From CAWDZK01 sp963726615 (lineage in GTDB: Bacteria; Actinomycetota; Actinomycetes; JACCUZ01), in contig CAVSCX010000021.1 in the NCBI GenBank assembly GCA_963726615.1, forward strand, positions 124,001 through 188,000: DNA of 64,000 bases. Reading direction: 5' to 3'. This document shows, piece after piece, positions 60,112 through 64,000 of this stretch. Each line of letters begins with the position of its first letter. Positions within the stretch are counted from its first letter, which is position 1. The translations under genes were made by a program, and so were the position numbers. The notes below the pieces were generated by a model. The model made no database searches. It had not been told where the DNA came from and worked only from the letters and a program-made list of their open reading frames with translations.

Positions 60112-60281
60112 GAGAGTCCTTCGCGTCGAGGTGGTGCGCGGAGCGGTGGCGCGACTCGTGGTCGGCCCCCGCCGTACGTCGTGCTGTCGTCCGGTGGTGC
60201 TGTGCTGGTGCAGGACCCATCGTGCTACCTGCGGGCGCCGATCGCATCCCTACCCCGGTGCCGGGACGAGACCGCCTGTCG

Positions 60282-60911
60282 CTACCGGACGCCGCGGGGC
60301 CGGAACTGGATCGAGATGCGCGGCCCGACCGCCCCGGCCGTCTTGGGCACGCAGTGGTCCCAGGTGCGCTGGCAGGAGCCGCCCATGACCACCAGGTCGC
60401 CGTGGCCGAGGCGGAACCCGAACGACGGACCCCCGCCGCGGGGCCGGAGCTGCAGTGCGCGGGCGGAGCCGACGGACAGGATCGCGACGATCGTGTCCTC
60501 GTCGCGGGACCGGCCGATGCGGTCGCCGTGCCAGGCCACCGAGTCGCGGCCGTCGCGGTACAGGCACAGGCCAGCGGTCACGAACGGCTCGCCCAGCTCG
60601 CGGGCGTAGTGCCGGCCCAGCGCGTCACGCGCCTCGGTCAGCACCGGGTGGGGGAGCGGGTCGCCGGCGTCGTAGAAGGCGAGCAGGCGGGGGACGTCGA
60701 CCACCCGCTCGTACATCTCGCGCCGCTCCGCATGCCAGGGCGCCTCGGCGTGCAGCACCTCGAACAACCGGTCGGCGCCGGCGAGCCAGCCTGGCCGGTG
60801 GTCGACCCAGGCGCCTCGGCTGAGTGTCCGGCGATGGGTGCCGGTCGAGAGGTCGGACAGCTCGATGTCGTCGCCGCAGTCGAGCAGCGAGCCCTGGAGA
60901 GCCACGGTCAT
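60282..60911 (-). CDS. alkB: AlkB-family DNA/RNA repair dioxygenase
   Basis: This 209-residue Fe(II)/2-oxoglutarate oxygenase removes alkyl groups from DNA bases. The iron ligands are His128 and Asp130 (WHGDRIG) and His186 (TWDHCVPK); Arg198 and Arg204 (RISIQFRPR) bind oxoglutarate. The substrate loop is LCLYRDGRDSVA. The ATG at 60911 lies 6 nt behind a -10 box. A LexA-type box overlaps its promoter, so induction by DNA damage is likely. Confidence 0.9.
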   Translation of the reverse strand: MTVALQGSLLDCGDDIELSDLSTGTHRRTLSRGAWVDHRPGWLAGADRLFEVLHAEAPWHAERREMYERVVDVPRLLAFYDAGDPLPHPVLTEARDALGRHYARELGEPFVTAGLCLYRDGRDSVAWHGDRIGRSRDEDTIVAILSVGSARALQLRPRGGGPSFGFRLGHGDLVVMGGSCQRTWDHCVPKTAGAVGPRISIQFRPRGVR

Positions 60912-60917
60912 GCGGTC

Positions 60918-60923
60918 AGCGTA
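60918..60923 (-). promoter_or_regulatory. -10 box of leaderless alkB
   Basis: On the minus strand TACGCT ends 6 nt before the ATG at 60911. The -35 region would fall inside the SOS-like box. Confidence 0.45.
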
Positions 60924-60931
60924 CGCCAGGG

Positions 60932-60947
60932 TCGAACACCTGTTCTA
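60932..60947. promoter_or_regulatory. LexA/SOS-box-like site upstream of alkB
   Basis: TCGAACACCTGTTCTA matches the actinobacterial SOS consensus TCGAAC-N4-GTTCGA at 11 of 12 defined positions. It lies 21-36 nt before the alkB ATG and overlaps the expected -35, so LexA would block transcription. It is also 38 nt before the divergent yjbQ start. Confidence 0.6.
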
Positions 60948-60984
60948 GTGCTCAGCCCGGCCCGGCGCAGGGGATCATGGCCGG

Positions 60985-61392
60985 ATGCGCAGCGACGTGG
61001 TGAAGGTCAGGACCGGCGACCGTGCGGTCGTGCACGACCTCGGAGCCGAGATCGAGGCGTTCCTGGCGGACGTCGACGGTGACGGGCTGCTGCACGTCTG
61101 GGTCCCGCACGCGACCGCAGGGCTGGCCGTGCTCGAGACCGGCGCCGGCAGCGACGACGACCTGCTCGCCGCCCTGAGCGACCTCCTGCCCGCGGACGCC
61201 CGCTGGCGGCACCAGCACGGTTCGGCCGGGCACGGTCGCGACCACGTGCTGCCTGCCCTGTGCCCGCCCTACGCCACGGTGCCCGTGGTCGACGGGAAGA
61301 TGGCGCTGGGCACCTGGCAGTCGGTCTGCCTGGTGGACCTCAACGGGGACAACCCGGTGCGCTCGGTGCGGCTGTCGTTCCTGCCCGGCTGA
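60985..61392 (+). CDS. YjbQ/UPF0047 family protein
   Basis: This 135-residue protein has the YjbQ landmarks: HATAGLAVLE with the conserved His and Glu, DARWRHQHGSAGHGRDHVLP, and MALGTWQSVCLVDLNGDN near the end. The family can form thiamine phosphate as a side activity, and its main role is uncertain. The ATG at 60985 gives the expected start (SDVVKVRTGD). It is divergent from alkB with the SOS-like box between. Confidence 0.88.
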   Translation: MRSDVVKVRTGDRAVVHDLGAEIEAFLADVDGDGLLHVWVPHATAGLAVLETGAGSDDDLLAALSDLLPADARWRHQHGSAGHGRDHVLPALCPPYATVPVVDGKMALGTWQSVCLVDLNGDNPVRSVRLSFLPG

Positions 61393-61516
61393 GGCGGGCG
61401 GGGCTCCGACCGGGCCACGGCTCGCCGCGGCGGCTTGCGTCCGGACGCCGACCCGTCTTGACTACCGGCCAGGGAACCGGCCGGTCGGCCGGGGGAATCG
61501 ACCTCAGGAGGCACGG

Positions 61517-61942
61517 GTGACTGCGACCGCGGACAACGCGGGAGGTGATCGCCTGGCCGGACGGCTCGGGTTGCGCGCCGGCCAGGTGGTGCAGGAGCTC
61601 GGCCACGACGACGACTGCGACGAGGCGCTGCGGGCCGCGGTGGCCGAGCTGACCGGCCACGCGCTGGTCGGCGAGGACTACGAGGACGTGGTCGACGCGG
61701 TGCTGCTGTGGTGGCGGGACGACGACGGCGACCTCGTCGACGCCCTGGTCGACGCTCTGGTGTCCCTCGACGACGGGGGCGTCGTCTGGCTGCTCACCCC
61801 GAAGGCGGGGCGACCCGGGCACGTCGAGCCGGGCGAGATCGGCGACGCCGCACCGACGGCCGGCCTGCACCAGACGAGCAGCATCTCGGCCGCGCCGGAG
61901 TGGTCCGGCACCCGGCTCGTCAGTCGCCGCTCCGGCCGCTGA
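61517..61942 (+). CDS. DUF3052 family protein
   Basis: This 141-residue acidic protein has LAGRLGLRAGQVVQELGHDD, VVDAVLLWWRDDDGDLVDAL and VWLLTPKAGRPGHVEPGEI, the order seen in DUF3052. The C-terminal tail (HQTSSISAAPEW) is also conserved. The family is actinobacterial and usually sits beside aceE and ahpE, as here. CAGGAGG lies 8 nt before the GTG. Function is unknown. Confidence 0.88.
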   Translation: MTATADNAGGDRLAGRLGLRAGQVVQELGHDDDCDEALRAAVAELTGHALVGEDYEDVVDAVLLWWRDDDGDLVDALVDALVSLDDGGVVWLLTPKAGRPGHVEPGEIGDAAPTAGLHQTSSISAAPEWSGTRLVSRRSGR

Positions 61943-62067
61943 CGCCCGTCCGCGACACCGGTGCCCGGCCCGTCAGTGGGACAGCCCGGGTGCCCGGCGT
62001 ACGAGGCAGCTGACACCGCGGCTGGCAGACTCTCATCCTGCCAGCGCGAGCGCGGAGGAGAACTGCG

Positions 62068-62526
62068 ATGGCGCCTTCCGTCGGCGACCCGGCACCGGAC
62101 TTCGAGCTCCGCGACCAGCACGGCCGCGAGCTCCGGCTGTCCGGGCTCCAGGGCAGGATGTCGGCGCTTGTCGTCTTCTACCCCTGGGCGTTCTCCGGGA
62201 TCTGCTCGGGTGAGCTGCTCGCCCTGCAGGCCCGTCAGGTCGAGATCGTTGCGGACGACGTCGCGCTGCTGGCCGTGTCGACCGACCCTGTCTACGCGCT
62301 GCGGGCGTTCGCCGACCAGCACGACATCACGTTCCCCCTGCTGTCCGACTTCTGGCCGCACGGCGCCGTCGCCTCGGCGTACGGGATCCTGAGCGGGAAA
62401 CTCGGCGCGGCTCTGCGCGGGACGTTCCTCGTCGACACCGAGGGCGTGGTCCGCTGGTCTGTCGTGAACGACATCCCGGACCCTCGCGACATCGACGACT
62501 ACGTGCGGGCCCTCGCCGCGCTCTAG
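62068..62526 (+). CDS. ahpE: AhpE-type 1-Cys peroxiredoxin
   Basis: This 152-residue peroxiredoxin reduces peroxides with a single active-site Cys46 in YPWAFSGICSGEL; the usual Thr of PxxxTxxC is Ser43. DFELRDQHGRELRLS and FLVDTEGVVRW are family landmarks, and the conserved Arg lies in LRGTFLVD. No resolving Cys is present, so mycoredoxin and mycothiol are the expected reductants. GGAGGAG precedes the ATG. The aceE-DUF3052-ahpE order is conserved in actinobacteria. Confidence 0.9.
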   Translation: MAPSVGDPAPDFELRDQHGRELRLSGLQGRMSALVVFYPWAFSGICSGELLALQARQVEIVADDVALLAVSTDPVYALRAFADQHDITFPLLSDFWPHGAVASAYGILSGKLGAALRGTFLVDTEGVVRWSVVNDIPDPRDIDDYVRALAAL

Positions 62527-62543
62527 TCTGTGCCGGCACGCCC

Positions 62544-62617
62544 GGGCGCATAGCTCAGCTGGTCAGAGCACCTGCCTTACAAGCAGGGGGTCGGCGGTTC
62601 GAGTCCGTCTGCGCCCA
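62544..62617 (+). tRNA. tRNA-Val (TAC)
   Basis: This 74-nt cloverleaf has acceptor GGGCGCA/TGCGCCC, discriminator A and anticodon TAC at 62578-62580 in the loop CTTACAA. CCA is not encoded. It starts 17 nt after the ahpE stop. Confidence 0.95.
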
Positions 62618-62646
62618 CCCCGCAGCACCGACGACTGACCCCGGCG

Positions 62647-62994
62647 CTAGGTCGAGGTCCCCGCGCGCGGGGCCTCGCCGGCGCGCAGGAGCTCCTCCAG
62701 CGCCGAGGTGAGCTCGCGGGGCAGCGGCGTCCCCGGTGACGTGACGCTCTTGACGACGGCCTCGGACAGGGCACCGAGCTTGATCTTGTGCTCCTGGGAC
62801 ACGCGCAGGACGGCCGCGAACGCCGGGTCCTCGCCGATGCTGTACCGGGCCATCAGGATGCCCAGGGCCTGGCCCACCTTCCCGTGGGACTGCACGGCCC
62901 TCTCGAGCAGGTCGATGCGCTCGTTCGCCAGGGCGAGCTCCGGCGACGGCTGTGCGGGGATGAGCTCAGGGGTAGGTCGGGACTGCGTAGCCAT
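62647..62994 (-). CDS. ANTAR-domain protein
   Basis: This 115-residue protein has an N-terminal coil (LALANERIDLLERAVQSHGK) and an ANTAR domain: VGQALGILMARYSIGEDPAF, VLRVSQEHKIKLGALSEAVV. ANTAR domains bind dual hairpins in nascent RNA and prevent termination. No GAF or receiver sensor is attached, so the signal must come from elsewhere. GGAG lies 6-7 nt before the ATG at 62994. Confidence 0.85.
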   Translation of the reverse strand: MATQSRPTPELIPAQPSPELALANERIDLLERAVQSHGKVGQALGILMARYSIGEDPAFAAVLRVSQEHKIKLGALSEAVVKSVTSPGTPLPRELTSALEELLRAGEAPRAGTST

Positions 62995-63112
62995 GTCAGG
63001 CTCCAGGCGGGGTCTAGGCACTGGAACGGCCCGGGTCCGGCGTGTCGAGCCCAGGGTCCGTCAGTATGTCACTGTTCGAGCTCCGTCACGGGACGAATGT
63101 GTCGTCAGGGCC

Positions 63113-63133
63113 CTGCCGGAAGGCATCCGGCAG
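63113..63133. terminator. 8-bp perfect hairpin after DUF6458 gene
   Basis: CTGCCGGA and TCCGGCAG flank the loop AGGCA, 38 nt past the stop of the minus-strand DUF6458 gene. There is no T-tract, but a G+C-rich stem of this kind is typical of actinobacterial terminators. Confidence 0.45.
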
Positions 63134-63171
63134 CGCCCCGGACGGCTCGGTCGACGTCGTCGTGGTGGGTG

Positions 63172-63381
63172 TCAGCCGGCCTCGCGCCGGACCGTGCGGT
63201 CCTCGACCACCGAGTCGTTGCGGCGGCCCCAGACGGTCGCGCCGACGATCACGCCGAGCAGGCCGACCACCATCAGGATCCAACCGACGACCCACAGGCT
63301 GATGCCCGCGACGTCGGCCTCCACGGCGAACGCGAGGATCGCGCCGACTGCGATGAGGAAGATGCCGATGCCGATACCCAT
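63172..63381 (-). CDS. DUF6458 family small membrane protein
   Basis: This 69-residue protein starts MGIGIGIFLIAVGAILAFAV and has two transmembrane helices (about 5-24 and 28-50), followed by WGRRNDSVVEDRTVRREAG facing the cytoplasm. This is the DUF6458 pattern, of unknown function. AGGAGG lies 9 nt before the ATG. Confidence 0.85.
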   Translation of the reverse strand: MGIGIGIFLIAVGAILAFAVEADVAGISLWVVGWILMVVGLLGVIVGATVWGRRNDSVVEDRTVRREAG

Positions 63382-63591
63382 GTCGATGACCTCCTGGTCC
63401 GCGGTCCGCGGCGGCTCCGCGGGCTCACGGGAGCCGTACCCGGCTGCCCGGCCGCGAATGTTGCAGTCGATTTGCGATCACATGACGAGGCCGAGCCGGG
63501 CTCAGCGGCCGCGCAGTGCCGCCCAGAGGCTGCCGACGAGCAGCACGGTGCCGGGCCCGACGCCGGCCACCGCGGCGACCGTGTGCGTGGA

Positions 63592-63627
63592 TCACCGCGG
63601 AGGCGCGCTGCCCGGCCTCCGCGGTGA
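63592..63627. terminator. 13-bp perfect hairpin after small membrane gene
   Basis: TCACCGCGGAGGC (63592-63604) and its exact reverse complement (63615-63627) flank a 10-nt loop. It begins 10 nt after the stop of the minus-strand gene at 63638-63757. The upstream flank carries GTGGATCA, as at the other two long hairpins. It may end that transcript. Between it and 63382 no gene is supported. Confidence 0.55.
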
Positions 63628-63637
63628 CGCTTGCCTG

Positions 63638-63757
63638 TCAGTCGGCCAGGGCGACGACCACCAGGATGACCGCCATCACGAGCACGATGCCGGCCAGGAT
63701 CAACATCATCGTGCGGTCCGGCGCGACGCTCTGATGCGCCTCGGGGAGGTGCTTCAT
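63638..63757 (-). CDS. Small single-pass membrane protein, 39 aa
   Basis: The frame from the ATG at 63757 encodes MKHLPEAHQSVAPDRT followed by one hydrophobic helix (about 17-37) and ends LAD. A hairpin follows the stop. A GGGAGG lies 13 nt upstream, which is far, so the start is not certain. Size, helix and terminator suggest a real small protein of unknown function. Confidence 0.5.
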   Translation of the reverse strand: MKHLPEAHQSVAPDRTMMLILAGIVLVMAVILVVVALAD

Positions 63758-63823
63758 GCCCCTGTGGTACGCCTCCCGCGCCCATGTCGTCAATGGCTCA
63801 CCGCTCCGGCGGGACCGACGGCC

Positions 63824-63829
63824 TAGGGT
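63824..63829 (+). promoter_or_regulatory. -10 box of leaderless DUF6941-like gene
   Basis: TAGGGT ends 8 nt before the ATG at 63838; no ribosome binding site is present. Confidence 0.5.
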
Positions 63830-63837
63830 TGGCGCCC

Positions 63838-64000
63838 ATGCGCGTGACGATGCTGCTGGCGGACGCGGCGCAGGAGGTCAACGGGAAGCTCTACGTCCTG
63901 GGCGGTGGCTGGTCGGTGACCGGGCCCGACCTGCCACCGATGTCGATCGCCGTGAAGCTCGACGTGCCGTGGAACCAGTCGGTCCAGCCGCACCAGTTCG
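63838..64000 (+). CDS. Conserved hypothetical (resembles DUF6941), cut by window edge
   Basis: The first 54 codons read MRVTMLLADAAQEVNGKLYV, then LGGGWSVTGPDLPPMSIAVK. This start is characteristic of actinobacterial DUF6941 proteins; the family name is from memory. The C-terminus lies outside the window. It is leaderless. Function is unknown. Confidence 0.7.
   Translation, partial: MRVTMLLADAAQEVNGKLYVLGGGWSVTGPDLPPMSIAVKLDVPWNQSVQPHQF

Noticed and set aside
63516..63590. Tiny minus-strand hydrophobic frame of about 23 residues
   Set aside because: Only a GTG start inside the hydrophobic stretch, no ribosome binding site and no -10 box; cannot be told from chance.
1..64000. CRISPR arrays, rRNA genes, phage or transposase genes, antibiotic-type NRPS/PKS modules
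   Set aside because: Searched for by eye; no regularly spaced repeats, rRNA signatures or such domains were seen.

Overview
The window is about 72 percent G+C. It carries several families that are essentially restricted to Actinomycetota (DUF3145, DUF3052, DUF6458, a FasR-type PucR regulator, AhpE, homodimeric AceE). Many start codons lie 6-8 nt behind a TAnnnT -10 box with no ribosome binding site, which is typical leaderless actinobacterial transcription. I read it as chromosomal DNA of a soil-type actinobacterium and cannot name the genus. Coding density is very high: no gap between genes exceeds about 260 bases. I see no rRNA, CRISPR array, prophage or insertion sequence.

Layout. 1-3.1 kb: a truncated lipoprotein, an orphan hypothetical, an APH-fold kinase and a DapB-like reductase that lacks the catalytic histidine pair. 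3.2-11.4 kb: exported proteins (lysyl-oxidase-like copper enzyme, Tat-exported quinoprotein dehydrogenase, Asp-box propeller, lipoprotein), with dusB and a prolyl-oligopeptidase. 11.4-20.2 kb: one translationally coupled operon with an Opp-type ABC importer, a Rieske oxygenase and a monomeric sarcosine oxidase, followed by a convergent BetI-like TetR gene. Together these suggest uptake and oxidative demethylation of an N-methylated amine. 20.3-33.3 kb: mostly minus-strand accessory enzymes (amidohydrolase, P-loop kinase, hydrolases, DUF222/HNH, GNAT, DinB, CocE, P1 peptidase, HDAC-like, Gfo/Idh/MocA, DUF998).

33.3-44.5 kb: ppdK, a YdcF protein, dgt, a ferredoxin reductase, dnaG, an RpoD-type sigma factor and topoisomerase IB, which is housekeeping replication and transcription. 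44.5-48.2 kb: tRNA-Asn and tRNA-Met, a ScyD-like gene broken by two frameshifts, and small signalling proteins (cNMP-binding, STAS, PKD). 48.4-55.4 kb: the type II fatty-acid cluster fasR-fabD-fabH-acpP-fabF-accD with DUF3145 behind it. FabD carries an extra C-terminal biotinyl/lipoyl-like domain with Arg at the modified-Lys position. 55.4-64 kb: PHP phosphoesterase, pirin, aceE (acetyl-CoA supply for the fab cluster), alkB under a probable LexA box, yjbQ, DUF3052, ahpE, tRNA-Val, an ANTAR protein, and small membrane proteins.

Unusual non-coding structure: long perfect hairpins at 39200-39248 and 56450-56506 (and a shorter one at 63592-63627), all next to the same GTGGATCA word; a near-palindrome upstream of fabD; and a MarR-type palindrome upstream of pirin.
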